Origin: an uncultured Pelagibacteraceae bacterium
GTDB taxonomy: Bacteria; Pseudomonadota; Alphaproteobacteria; Pelagibacterales; Pelagibacteraceae
Assembly: GCA_902547825.1 (NCBI GenBank)
Contig: CACCPE010000003.1
Coordinates: forward strand, 24,239 to 88,238
Reading direction: 5' to 3'
DNA: 64,000 bases
Part shown: piece after piece, positions 54,829 through 64,000 of the stretch
How the letters are laid out: every line of letters begins with the position of its first letter
How positions within the stretch are numbered: position 1 is the stretch's first letter
Program-made: the position numbers and the translations under genes
Notes under the pieces: generated by a model
Database searches by the model: none
The model's input: the letters and a program-made list of their open reading frames with translations, nothing else
Told to the model about the DNA's origin: nothing

Positions 54829-55398
54829 TTACGGTTCTAATTCGATATCCCAATAAAGGTAGTCCATCCAACTTTCGTGTAAAAAATTAGGCGGAAAATT
54901 TCTACCATTTCGATGTAAATCTTCTACTGTTGGGGCATAAGGTTTATTAGTCAATTTTAAATCACAATCTTTATAAAGCTTTCCACCTTTTTTAACATTG
55001 CAACTTGAGCAAGCTGTAACTACATTGTTCCAATCTGTAAGACCGCCTTTAGATTTTGGAAGAAGGTGATCAAAAGTTAAATCTTTTTTGTCTCCACAAT
55101 ATTGGCAAGCAAACTTGTCTCTCAAAAAAACATTAAATCTTGTAAAGTTTGGATTTTTTGATGGTTGTATAAAATTTTTTAAAGCTATCACGCTGGGAAG
55201 ATTCATTTCAAATGATGGGCTTCTAATTTTTCTTTTGTAATTTGAAACAATGCTTACTCTATCTAAAAAAACAGATTTAACTGCATCTTGCCAGCACCAA
55301 ATAGAAAGTGGATAATAGCTCAAAGGTCTAAAATCGGCATTAAGTACTAATGCTGGACACTTTTCTAACGGAACTTTATCTATTGAAGAAATAATCAT
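54829..55398 (-). CDS. HNH endonuclease family protein
   Basis: CQYCGDKKDLTFDHLLPKSKGGLTDWNNVVTACSSCNVKKGGK. Confidence 0.9.
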   Translation of the reverse strand: MIISSIDKVPLEKCPALVLNADFRPLSYYPLSIWCWQDAVKSVFLDRVSIVSNYKRKIRSPSFEMNLPSVIALKNFIQPSKNPNFTRFNVFLRDKFACQYCGDKKDLTFDHLLPKSKGGLTDWNNVVTACSSCNVKKGGKLYKDCDLKLTNKPYAPTVEDLHRNGRNFPPNFLHESWMDYLYWDIELEP

Positions 55399-55459
55399 AC
55401 TTAAAGCTAACTGATAAGAAAAATTTTATCAAGTTATAATTATGTTACAGTAAAAATAG

Positions 55460-56116
55460 TTATAAATTAAATTGTTTTTTAATGAATTGTAGACCCAAAC
55501 TTGACCCCTCTGTTGGTATACGATGTTCACAGTGTTTAAATATTTTCATTTTAATTTCGTAATTATTTTTTCCAAAAAATTCTTTAGCTTCAAGTAGTGA
55601 TTCTATTGGAACTACTTGGTCAAGATCTCCGTGCATCAAAATAATATTAGGTCTTGAAATTATATTTTTAGATAGGTGTTCTGTGCTTATAATTCTTCCA
55701 GAGTAACCAATTATAGAATTTATTGTGTCTTTTCTCTTTATTCCAGTTTGTAAAGTTATCATACAACCTTGGCTAAAACCGCCAATGATAATTTCATTAG
55801 CTTTTAAATTATATTTTTCCTTAACTTCATCTATTAATTTATTAAGTTTATTCTCAGCTACTAAAGATTTCGATAAAATTTGTTCAGGGGTTTGGTCCAT
55901 TAAGTCGAACCATTGAAAACCTGTTGGACTTGCTGCACATTTTTCAGGTGCATCTGGGCAAATTATAATAGTGTCTTGTAAGTGTGCTCTCCAATAACTG
56001 GCTAAAATTGAAATATCTTTTCCATCTCCACCATAACCGTGGCAAAGAATTACTGCATTCTTTGGTTTTTCTTTAGAAAGCGGCTCTAAAATAATTGTAT
56101 TTAATGAAAAGGTCAT
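55460..56116 (-). CDS. Phospholipase/carboxylesterase family hydrolase
   Basis: ILCHGYGGDGKDI; GGFSQGCMITLQTG; LMHGDLDQVVP; HCEHRIPTEG. Confidence 0.88.
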   Translation of the reverse strand: MTFSLNTIILEPLSKEKPKNAVILCHGYGGDGKDISILASYWRAHLQDTIIICPDAPEKCAASPTGFQWFDLMDQTPEQILSKSLVAENKLNKLIDEVKEKYNLKANEIIIGGFSQGCMITLQTGIKRKDTINSIIGYSGRIISTEHLSKNIISRPNIILMHGDLDQVVPIESLLEAKEFFGKNNYEIKMKIFKHCEHRIPTEGSSLGLQFIKKQFNL

Positions 56117-56131
56117 ATAGATAAAATACCA

Positions 56132-56332
56132 ATGTCAGAATTTTTATTTAACTTTATAGGTTTCACTTTATTAGGTGCTGTTGCAATAGTTTTAGTAATG
56201 GGTATTTATACTTTATTTAAGGGTGGAAGTACTAGTAAAAAATATTCAAATAAACTTATGCAATTAAGAGTATTGTTACAATTTATTGCAATTATTGTTT
56301 TAGTTTTACTTGCCTATTTTTTTAAAGACTAA
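56132..56332 (+). CDS. HIG1-like two-TM protein
   Basis: 66 aa; KGGSTSKKYSNKLMQLRVLLQFIAIIVLVL. Confidence 0.7.
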   Translation: MSEFLFNFIGFTLLGAVAIVLVMGIYTLFKGGSTSKKYSNKLMQLRVLLQFIAIIVLVLLAYFFKD

Positions 56333-56856
56333 ATATATTTTCTTAAAAGTTTAATAAATTCCTCGCTAGCAAAATCGATTTCACCGATCACTTTTCCGAA
56401 TTCTTTACCCTCTTTATTAATTAATATACTTGTAGGTAAGCCTCTTAATTTGAACCCTTTGACTAATCTCAATTCAGGATCGTAGTAAATTTTTAGATCT
56501 TTTACTCCTATATCTTTAAAAAATTTATCTACTTTTATATTATTTGGTTTTTCCATATTCACTGCAAAAATATCAATTTCTGGTAACTTAGTGCCTAGTT
56601 TTTCTAAAGAGGGCATTTCTTTTCGACACGGTGCACACCATGTAGCCCAAAAATTTATTATCATGATCTTGCCTCTTTTGTTGATTAAATCAACGTCTTG
56701 AAGATTTGAATCTTTAAATTTGAGTTCGCTGATAATTTGAGGTTTTTCATGAATAATAACATTTTTTGAAAAATCTTCTGCTCCAGTAAGATTTTGGCTA
56801 ACAAGAGATAAAACTATTATGTGAATATAGATTTTAAAGGATTTACTAATTTTCAT
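56329..56856 (-). CDS. TlpA-like thiol-disulfide oxidoreductase
   Basis: INFWATWCAPCRKEMPSLEKL; LRGLPTSILINKEG. Confidence 0.9.
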   Translation of the reverse strand: MKISKSFKIYIHIIVLSLVSQNLTGAEDFSKNVIIHEKPQIISELKFKDSNLQDVDLINKRGKIMIINFWATWCAPCRKEMPSLEKLGTKLPEIDIFAVNMEKPNNIKVDKFFKDIGVKDLKIYYDPELRLVKGFKLRGLPTSILINKEGKEFGKVIGEIDFASEEFIKLLRKYI

Positions 56857-56886
56857 ATTTATTTAAATTGTAGATAACATAGTAAA

Positions 56887-58269
56887 ATGAAAAATAAAAC
56901 TGTTTGGGCGAATAGACTAAAGGGAAAGACATCACTTTCTTTTCAAAAAATAGGCTCATCTATAAGTACAGATAAAAGACTTTATGAGCAAGATATAGCT
57001 GCGTCCATTGTTCATACCAAAATGCTCGTTAAACAAAAGATTATTGGCAAAAAAGAAGGATCTAAAATTATCAATGGTCTTAAAAAAATTAAATTACAGA
57101 TTGATAAGGGAAAGTTTAAATTTCAAGAAAAATTTGAGGATATACATTTGAATATAGAAAAAAAATTATTTGAACTGATTGGTCCTTCAGCAGGCTTTTT
57201 ACACACAGCTAGATCAAGAAATGATCAAGTTGTTACAGATTTCAAATTATGGATTAAAAAATCATCAAAAGAAACTATAGCTAACATTAACTCTTTAATG
57301 AAAATTTTAATCAAAAAAGCAGAGAAAAATGTTGATTCTGTTATGCCTGGCTTGACGCATCTTAAGAATGCTCAACCTATTTCATTTGCACATTATCTTC
57401 TGTCTTACTTTGAAATGTTTAAAAGAGATAAAAAAAGATTCGAAAATAATATAAAACTTTTAGATGAGTGCCCATTAGGTTCAGCCGCACTAGCTGGAAC
57501 TTCTTATAAAATAGATAGAAATTATACTTCAAGACAACTTGGTTTTAAAAAACCAACTGATAATTCAATAGACTCTGTTGCAGACAGAGACTTTGCAGTA
57601 GATTTTTTATATGCATCTGCTATATGTGCAATGCATTTATCTAGATTAGCTGAAGACTTTATAATTTTTAATTCAAATGCATTTAATTTAATTTCATTTG
57701 ATGACAGTATGTTGACTGGTTCATCGATAATGCCACAAAAGAAAAATCCTGACCCTGCTGAATTAATCAGAGGTAGAGTTGGTTTGAACTATGGCAATTT
57801 AAATTCTATGCTTACTATAATGAAGGGACTTCCAATGTCTTATTTTAAAGATCTTCAGGATGATAAAAAACTTGTCTTTGATGGATTTGATACTTTAAAT
57901 GACTCATTGGTAATAAGTCTCGAATTAGTGAATTCAGTAAAGCCGAATAAAAAAAAAATGTTTAAAATGGCTAATGAAGGTTTTAGCACAGCTACTGATT
58001 TTGCTGATTATTTGGTAAAGGAAAAGAAACTCACTTTTAGAGAGTCTTATGCGGTTGCAGCAAAATTAGTGAATTACGCCGAAAAGAAAAATAAATTTTT
58101 GTCTGAGTTATCTTTACAAGAAATAATGAAAATTTATAAAAATTTAGATAAAAATGTACTAAAAATATTTGATGTAAATAATTCTATGAACTCAAAAAAA
58201 TCCTATGGAGGAACGTCTACTGCTAATGTTAAAGCAATGATTAAAAAATATAAAAAGGAGGAAAAATGA
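56887..58269 (+). CDS. argH: Argininosuccinate lyase
   Basis: TARSRNDQVVTDFKLW; GSSIMPQKKNPDPAELIRG. Confidence 0.96.
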   Translation: MKNKTVWANRLKGKTSLSFQKIGSSISTDKRLYEQDIAASIVHTKMLVKQKIIGKKEGSKIINGLKKIKLQIDKGKFKFQEKFEDIHLNIEKKLFELIGPSAGFLHTARSRNDQVVTDFKLWIKKSSKETIANINSLMKILIKKAEKNVDSVMPGLTHLKNAQPISFAHYLLSYFEMFKRDKKRFENNIKLLDECPLGSAALAGTSYKIDRNYTSRQLGFKKPTDNSIDSVADRDFAVDFLYASAICAMHLSRLAEDFIIFNSNAFNLISFDDSMLTGSSIMPQKKNPDPAELIRGRVGLNYGNLNSMLTIMKGLPMSYFKDLQDDKKLVFDGFDTLNDSLVISLELVNSVKPNKKKMFKMANEGFSTATDFADYLVKEKKLTFRESYAVAAKLVNYAEKKNKFLSELSLQEIMKIYKNLDKNVLKIFDVNNSMNSKKSYGGTSTANVKAMIKKYKKEEK

Positions 58270-58376
58270 AAATATTGATATTAATTTGTATAATAATTTT
58301 AACTCTATCTGGATGTGGAAAGAAATCAGAGCCAAAGTATCAAGGAAAATTTAATCAAATACAAATAATTTTATAA
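58266..58376 (+). CDS. lptM: Small lipoprotein, LptM (YifL)-like
   Basis: MKILILICIIILTLSGCGKKSEPKYQGKFNQIQIIL; lipobox LSGC; located between argH and lysA. Confidence 0.7.
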   Translation: MKILILICIIILTLSGCGKKSEPKYQGKFNQIQIIL

Positions 58377-58380
58377 TCTT

Positions 58381-59610
58381 ATGCAAAATTTAAGATATGT
58401 AGGTAAAAATTTATTTCTGGAGCGAGTGTCTATACAGAATTTTTTAAAGAAAAATAAAACTCCTTTTTATATTTATTCTGAAAATCAAATAGTTTCTAAT
58501 TATTTAAATTTTGTAAAAACATTTAAAAAAACTAATCCTTTAATATGTTTTGCTGCAAAATCTAATAGTAATACTAATATTTTAAGAATTTTAGGTAAAC
58601 TTGGTGCTGGAGCTGATGTTGTGTCTGGCGGAGAACTATTAAAAGCTCTTAAAGCAGGCATTAAACCAAAAAAAATTGTTTTTTCAGGAGTTGGTAAGTC
58701 TGAAGAAGAGTTAAAATTAGCAATTAATCAAAAAATTTTATTGATCAACTGTGAGTCTGAGAGTGAAGCGAAATTAGTTAACAAATTAGCAAAAAATTTA
58801 AGAAAAAAAGTTTCCATTGGCTTTAGGTTAAATCCTAATGTCGATGCAAAAACACATAAAAATATATCTACTGGTAAAGCAGATAATAAATTTGGTTTGT
58901 CAATAAAAAATTTTAAGTCTTTTCTAAGAGTTATAAATAAATTTAAAAATATAAAACTTGAGGCATTAAGTGTTCATATAGGGAGCCAAATTTTAAATGA
59001 TGGCCCCTTTAAAAAGACACTTAATGTAATGAATAAATTAATTAAGCAACTAAAATTAAATTTAAAGTATGTCGATTTAGGTGGAGGTTTTGGAATTAAT
59101 TATAGCGATAATGAAAAACCAATAAATTTAAATAATTACGCAAAATTAGTAAATAATTTTGCAACAAAACTTGACTGTAAAATAATTTTTGAACCTGGTA
59201 GATCCATTATTGGAAATACCGGCTTACTTATCAGTAAAGTACAATTTATAAAGAAAGGGGTAAATAAAAATTTTATAATTTTAGACGCTGGAATGAACGA
59301 TTTTATGCGACCAGCTTTATACGATGCATTCCATAAAATTATTCCTATAACTAAAAATTCATCCAAAATGAAAAGTACAATTGAATTTGTAGGGCCAATA
59401 TGTGAGAGCACTTGTAAATTTGGAGTTTATAGAAAATATCAAAAATTAATTGAGAATGACTTTGTGGCAATTACAAATGTTGGTGCGTATGGCTCTTCAT
59501 TATCATCAAATTATAATACAAGACCTTTAATCGCTGAAATTTTAATCAATAAAAATAAATTTAAATACATTAGAAAAAAACAAAATTTAAAAAAATTGAT
59601 TAATTCTTAA
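58381..59610 (+). CDS. lysA: Diaminopimelate decarboxylase
   Basis: CFAAKSNSNTNILRIL; SVHIGSQI; GGGFGINY; GPICESTCKFG. Confidence 0.94.
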   Translation: MQNLRYVGKNLFLERVSIQNFLKKNKTPFYIYSENQIVSNYLNFVKTFKKTNPLICFAAKSNSNTNILRILGKLGAGADVVSGGELLKALKAGIKPKKIVFSGVGKSEEELKLAINQKILLINCESESEAKLVNKLAKNLRKKVSIGFRLNPNVDAKTHKNISTGKADNKFGLSIKNFKSFLRVINKFKNIKLEALSVHIGSQILNDGPFKKTLNVMNKLIKQLKLNLKYVDLGGGFGINYSDNEKPINLNNYAKLVNNFATKLDCKIIFEPGRSIIGNTGLLISKVQFIKKGVNKNFIILDAGMNDFMRPALYDAFHKIIPITKNSSKMKSTIEFVGPICESTCKFGVYRKYQKLIENDFVAITNVGAYGSSLSSNYNTRPLIAEILINKNKFKYIRKKQNLKKLINS

Positions 59611-60317
59611 TGCAATTTATTAAATCTTTAATTTTTAATATCTTCCTATATTTGGGGCTTATTCTAATTTTCATATTAGCCATACCAACATTAGTTCTTC
59701 CAGAAAAATTTACCATTTTTTTTGGGAGGTTATCAGCAAAATATATTGTTTTAATTTTAAAACTTATAATGAATACTAAAGTAATTTTTCATGGTGAAGA
59801 AAATTTAAAAAAAGTTGATCAATTTTTTGTTGCCTCCGCCCATCAATCGATGTTTGAAACTTTTGCATTACAAATTCCGCTGGATAGTCCAATTTTTATT
59901 TTAAAAAAAGAACTTTTAAATATTCCTTTGTTTGGCTGGTATTTAAGAAAAATTGGTTCTATAGCAATCATTAGAGAGACTACCACTAAAGAAAATCTAA
60001 ATTTTTTTGATAAAATAAAAGAAAGATTAGAGAAAAATAAAAGACCACTTTTAATATTTCCTCAGGGGACAAGAGTAAAATTAGACGAGCAACCTCCTTT
60101 TAAAAAAGGAGTTGGTCGGATATATAAAACATTGAATTTACCCTGTATTCCAGTCGCATTGAATACAGGACAGGTTTGGCCGAAAAATAGTTTTATGAAA
60201 TTTTCAGGTGATATTCATATTTCATTTCTAGACCCTATTATGCCTGGTAAAGAAAATGATGAATTTATAAAAGAAATTGAAAACAAAATTTACTCTGAAA
60301 TAAAAAAATATTATTAA
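59610..60317 (+). CDS. plsC: 1-acyl-sn-glycerol-3-phosphate acyltransferase
   Basis: SAHQSMFETFAL (H-x4-[DE] type) and FPQGTR. Confidence 0.85.
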   Translation: MQFIKSLIFNIFLYLGLILIFILAIPTLVLPEKFTIFFGRLSAKYIVLILKLIMNTKVIFHGEENLKKVDQFFVASAHQSMFETFALQIPLDSPIFILKKELLNIPLFGWYLRKIGSIAIIRETTTKENLNFFDKIKERLEKNKRPLLIFPQGTRVKLDEQPPFKKGVGRIYKTLNLPCIPVALNTGQVWPKNSFMKFSGDIHISFLDPIMPGKENDEFIKEIENKIYSEIKKYY

Positions 60318-61214
60318 TTATTTTCTTCCAAAGTCTGGTTTCTCTGTATCTTGCCCAGCCTCAATAATTTCTTTTCTTACTTTTTTAGTTGATGAAAATA
60401 TTTCTAGAAGCTTTTCACTGTCTTTATTTTTAATAGCAATTTTAATATCATCAAGATTTTTTGAATAATTATCTAAAACTTTCAATATATTTTCACTGTT
60501 ATCAATAAAAATATCTTTCCACATCAAAGGATCTGAAGCAGCAATTCTAGTAAAATCTCTCAATCCTCCAGCGCTATATTGAATAACGTCATTTTTAAAT
60601 TTGTCCTCATTATTAATTGCAGTTTTAACAATGCTGTATGCAACTGCATGTGGAAGATGACTTGTTAAAGACAATACATAATCATGATCTTCAAATGACA
60701 TGACTTTAACTTTACTTCCTAATTTAGACCAAAATTTTCCTAGGTTTTCTATTTTATCTTTAGGAACTTGGTTATCAGCTGAAAGAATACACCATCTATT
60801 TTTAAATAAACTTGAAAATCCTGCAGCAGGTCCGCTATATTCTGTTCCAGCTATTGGATGTGAAGCTATCCAACTAATATTTTTAAGACCTAAATTGGTT
60901 ATAATTTTGTTTACTTCTTTTTTAGCGGAACCAGTATCAGTAAGAATAGATCCTTCCTTTAAGTTTGATTTTATAGAAAGCAAAATTTCTTTATAACTGC
61001 TTAATGGTGCAGAAATTATTATCAGGTCTGCTTCTTTTATTGACTCCGTCACATTAGAGCAAATATCAGCTGTAAAATTTTTTTTTAAATATTCTATGAC
61101 TTTGTTTGACTTATCGTAAACACTTATTTTTGTAGCTAATTTTTGTTCCTGCGTTGCTCTCAGAATTGAGGAGCCAATCAATCCGCAGCCTAATATAGTT
61201 ATTTTACCGAACAT
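60318..61214 (-). CDS. tyrA: Prephenate/arogenate dehydrogenase
   Basis: ITILGCGLIGSSILRA; SHPIAGTEYSGP; LTSHLPHAVAYS. Confidence 0.9.
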   Translation of the reverse strand: MFGKITILGCGLIGSSILRATQEQKLATKISVYDKSNKVIEYLKKNFTADICSNVTESIKEADLIIISAPLSSYKEILLSIKSNLKEGSILTDTGSAKKEVNKIITNLGLKNISWIASHPIAGTEYSGPAAGFSSLFKNRWCILSADNQVPKDKIENLGKFWSKLGSKVKVMSFEDHDYVLSLTSHLPHAVAYSIVKTAINNEDKFKNDVIQYSAGGLRDFTRIAASDPLMWKDIFIDNSENILKVLDNYSKNLDDIKIAIKNKDSEKLLEIFSSTKKVRKEIIEAGQDTEKPDFGRK

Positions 61215-62289
61215 TTAAAATTTTTTTCATTTTTTTCATTAATGCAATATTTTCTGATGTTTTCCCAATGGTTATACGTAAAGAATTTTTAATTCCATAA
61301 ACATCCATTTTACGGACCAGTATTCCAGATTTAGCGAGTAATCCAAATACTTTAGCAGAGTTTATTTTAGTTTTATCAAATTTTACCAACAAGAAATTAG
61401 TAAAACTTTTATTTGTTTCTATTCTCATTTTTTTGAACTCAGAATACATTTTTTTAGTCCATTTATTTACGTGTTTAATTTCTTTATTCAACCATGGACT
61501 ATCTTTTACAGCAGCAGAAGCTGCAAACAAAGCTGGTCTGCTCACATTAAATGGTGGCTTAACTTTATTTAATGCGGAAATAATTTCTTTTGATCCATAT
61601 CCCCAACCCACTCTGAGACCTGCTAAACCATATATTTTTGAAAAAGTTCTTGTCATAACGACATTTTTAAAATTTGCAAAAGTTTTTAAACCAGACAAAT
61701 AATCTTTATTTTTTACATACTCGAAATAAGCATCATCTACTACTAACAAGATATCACTTCTTAGTTTTTTTCTTAAAAATAGTAATTCTTTCTTTGGAAT
61801 ATATGTTCCAGTTGGATTATTTGGGTTAGCTAGGAAAACTATTTTAGTTTTTCTTGTAACTTTTTTGAGTATATCTTTAGTTGAAACAGTAAAATTATTC
61901 TCTTTCGAATAAATAACTTTTGCTCCATTCATTCTACTGTAAATTCGGTAAATTATAAAACTAAACTGAGGGACTATAACTTCATCTCCTTTTTTTAGGA
62001 ACGATTTACATATAAGTTCAAAAATTTGATCAGAACCTGATCCTAAGATTATTCTATTTTTATCAATCTTAAACTTCTTAGCTAGCGTATTTCTTAAAAA
62101 GGTTCCATCGGAGTCAGGGTATCTTGCAAAGTTTTTTGAAACTTCTAAGTATTGTTTTCTTGCTTTCGGGCTAGGACCAAGAGCAGACTCATTAGCAGAT
62201 AATTTAATCTTTGCTAGTTTACTCTTGAATAAGCTCATTCCAGCTACATATTTCTCTGCAACAATGTTATTTGGTTTCGGAAATCTCAT
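61204..62289 (-). CDS. hisC: Histidinol-phosphate aminotransferase
   Basis: LSANESALGPSPKA; FLANPNNPTGTYI; TRTFSKIYGLAGLRVGWG. Confidence 0.93.
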   Translation of the reverse strand: MRFPKPNNIVAEKYVAGMSLFKSKLAKIKLSANESALGPSPKARKQYLEVSKNFARYPDSDGTFLRNTLAKKFKIDKNRIILGSGSDQIFELICKSFLKKGDEVIVPQFSFIIYRIYSRMNGAKVIYSKENNFTVSTKDILKKVTRKTKIVFLANPNNPTGTYIPKKELLFLRKKLRSDILLVVDDAYFEYVKNKDYLSGLKTFANFKNVVMTRTFSKIYGLAGLRVGWGYGSKEIISALNKVKPPFNVSRPALFAASAAVKDSPWLNKEIKHVNKWTKKMYSEFKKMRIETNKSFTNFLLVKFDKTKINSAKVFGLLAKSGILVRKMDVYGIKNSLRITIGKTSENIALMKKMKKILNVR

Positions 62290-62349
62290 CTAATTAATGT
62301 AATATCTAAATTGTTTAAGTTTTTCTATAGCTCTTTATCGTATATAAAA

Positions 62350-62378
62350 TTGACAAGTTTGTGATGATTTAGTAAACA
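62350..62378 (+). promoter_or_regulatory. Putative promoter of the metX leader
   Basis: TTGACA (62350-62355)-N17-TAAACA (62373-62378), transcript predicted to begin at the riboswitch. Confidence 0.5.
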
Positions 62379-62382
62379 TTAA

Positions 62383-62435
62383 CCGCGCTGATTTAACCAT
62401 ATTGCAAGCGCATAATAAATGTAGCTAAAAAGGGG
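62383..62435 (+). ncRNA. SAM-II riboswitch (metA motif)
   Basis: CCGCGCTGATTTAACCATATTGCAAGCGCATAATAAATGTAGCTAAAAAGGGG; P1 GCGCT/AGCGC; upstream of metX. Confidence 0.93.
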
Positions 62436-62437
62436 AT

Positions 62438-62463
62438 GCCCAGTTTAGCTGGGCTTTTTTTTT
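62438..62463 (+). terminator. Intrinsic terminator in metX leader
   Basis: GCCCAG-TTTAG-CTGGGC followed by T9. Confidence 0.88.
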
Positions 62464-62465
62464 GG

Positions 62466-63605
62466 ATGAATATAAAACTTGAGAATACAAAGAAATTAAA
62501 CGTTACTAAACCGCTTAAACTTGACTGCGGAAAAACTATAAAAAATTTTCCTCTCGCTTATGAGACTTATGGAAAATTGAATGATAACAAAGACAACGCA
62601 ATACTTGTTTTTCATGCATTGACTGGAGATCAGTTCGTGACTGGAACCAATCCTATTACTAATAAGGAAGGTTGGTGGGTTACTGCGGTAGGGCCTGGGA
62701 GAGCAATAGATACGAATAAATATTTTGTTATTTGTGCGAATGTGATCGGAGGATGTATGGGTTCGATAGGTCCTAAAGATATTAATCCAGTAACAAAAAA
62801 ACCTTACGGATTGGATTTTCCAGTTATAACAATTAAAGATATGGTAAAAGCTCAGGAGTCCTTACTTGAACATTTAGGAATTAAAAAACTTTTATGTGCG
62901 ACTGGGGGTTCAATGGGTGGAATGCAACTTTTACAATTTTGTGCAACATTTCCGGATAAAGCTTTTTCAGCGGTGCCGATAGCCTGTAGCTCGAGCCATA
63001 GCGCTCAAAATATTGCTCTTAATGAATTAGCTCGTCAAGCAATTATGGCAGATCCTGTATGGGATAATGGAAAATATGTTTTGAAAAATGTTCAACCAAA
63101 AAATGGCTTAGCAGTTGCAAGAATGGTTGGGCATATAAGTTATTTATCTGAAAAAGGTATGCAAGAAAAATTTGGTAGAAAATTACAAGAGAAGGCAGAT
63201 TATGAATTTAGTTTTAATGCTGACTTCCAAGTTGAAAGTTATTTAAGACATCAAGGTTATGCATTTGTTGAAAGATTTGATGCTAATTCAGTACTATATA
63301 TAACAAGAGCGATGGATTATTTTGATCTTTCAAAACAATTTAAAGGAGGTTTGGTAGAGGCATTTAAAAATCAAAAAACTAAATTCTTAATCATATCATT
63401 TTCCTCTGATTGGCTTTACACAACAAAAGATAACAAAGATATAGTAATAGCATTAAATGCGTCAGGTGCAGATGTTTCTTACTCTGAGATAAATACAGAT
63501 AAAGGACATGACTCTTTTTTACTTAATGAACCTGAATTTTTAAAAACATTCAAAGGTTTTATAGACTCTATGTATGAAAAATTTAAAAATGAAAAAAGAA
63601 TTTAA
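62466..63605 (+). CDS. metX: Homoserine O-acetyltransferase
   Basis: AYETYGKLNDNKDNAILVFHALTGD; CATGGSMGGMQLLQF; ORF-track start at 62436 overlaps the terminator hairpin, so Met at 62466 preferred. Confidence 0.92.
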   Translation: MNIKLENTKKLNVTKPLKLDCGKTIKNFPLAYETYGKLNDNKDNAILVFHALTGDQFVTGTNPITNKEGWWVTAVGPGRAIDTNKYFVICANVIGGCMGSIGPKDINPVTKKPYGLDFPVITIKDMVKAQESLLEHLGIKKLLCATGGSMGGMQLLQFCATFPDKAFSAVPIACSSSHSAQNIALNELARQAIMADPVWDNGKYVLKNVQPKNGLAVARMVGHISYLSEKGMQEKFGRKLQEKADYEFSFNADFQVESYLRHQGYAFVERFDANSVLYITRAMDYFDLSKQFKGGLVEAFKNQKTKFLIISFSSDWLYTTKDNKDIVIALNASGADVSYSEINTDKGHDSFLLNEPEFLKTFKGFIDSMYEKFKNEKRI

Positions 63606-64000
63606 AGTAATTGCAGATTTATTACCTAAGAATACGAGGGTTCTTGATATAGGATGTGGAGACGGATCTTTAATGCATCTTCTTAGAATAGAAAAAAATA
63701 TAGAGGTACGTGGACTAGAACTTAATCAAGATAATGTTAAAGAATGTATTTATAAAGGTTTGCCAGTTATTCAGGGTAATGCAGAAACTGAATTACATCA
63801 ATTTCCTGATAAATCATTTGACTATGTTGTGCTGAGTCAAACACTACAAGCATTTTATGAGCCAGAGAAAGTTTTAAAAAATCTTTTAAGAATAGGAAAA
63901 TCGGTTATTATCTCAATACCTAATTTTGGCTTTTGGAAAGTAAGAGTAAAACTTTTACTTTTTGGTGAGATGCCGGTTACAAAGACACTCCCAAATACTT
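63589..64000 (+). CDS. metW: MetW (truncated by window end)
   Basis: MKKEFKVIADLLPKNTRVLDIGCGDGSLMHLL...FDYVVLSQTLQAFYEPEKVL; follows and overlaps metX. Confidence 0.88.
   Translation, partial: MKKEFKVIADLLPKNTRVLDIGCGDGSLMHLLRIEKNIEVRGLELNQDNVKECIYKGLPVIQGNAETELHQFPDKSFDYVVLSQTLQAFYEPEKVLKNLLRIGKSVIISIPNFGFWKVRVKLLLFGEMPVTKTLPNT

Overview
AT-rich (roughly 30% GC by eye) alphaproteobacterial chromosome segment; gene content and order suggest a Pelagibacterales/SAR11-like organism (inference). Most of it is core: infB'-rbfA-rpsO-pnp, fabI/fabB/fabA with irr and katG, coaBC/dut/ubiB/ubiE/mutM, rpsT-dnaA-dnaN-gyrB, regB and regA flanking a polyamine-type operon, polA, chvI-chvG, ahcY, tsaE-amgK-murU-like, then HNH/esterase/tlpA/argH/lptM/lysA/plsC/tyrA/hisC and a SAM-II-controlled metX-metW. 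The unusual part is 37.3-54.8 kb, a type IV pilus (T4P) island. It holds two related autotransporter-like surface proteins around a prepilin peptidase, a PilY1 whose von Willebrand A domain seems split by an NHL-type beta-propeller, minor pilins, PilT, and a divergent pilMN-O-P-Q' operon. The first gene of that operon is a three-part fusion: an integrase-arm-like putative DNA-binding domain, then PilM, then PilN. The gap between pilT and this gene carries nine copies of a TAACACAAA element (seven direct, two inverted). The clustered direct copies are spaced close to whole helical turns, and copies surround a TTGACA-N17-TATTAT promoter. I propose that the fused domain binds this array, giving a DNA-bound or self-regulated pilus platform. 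This is the strongest candidate for an undescribed system here.
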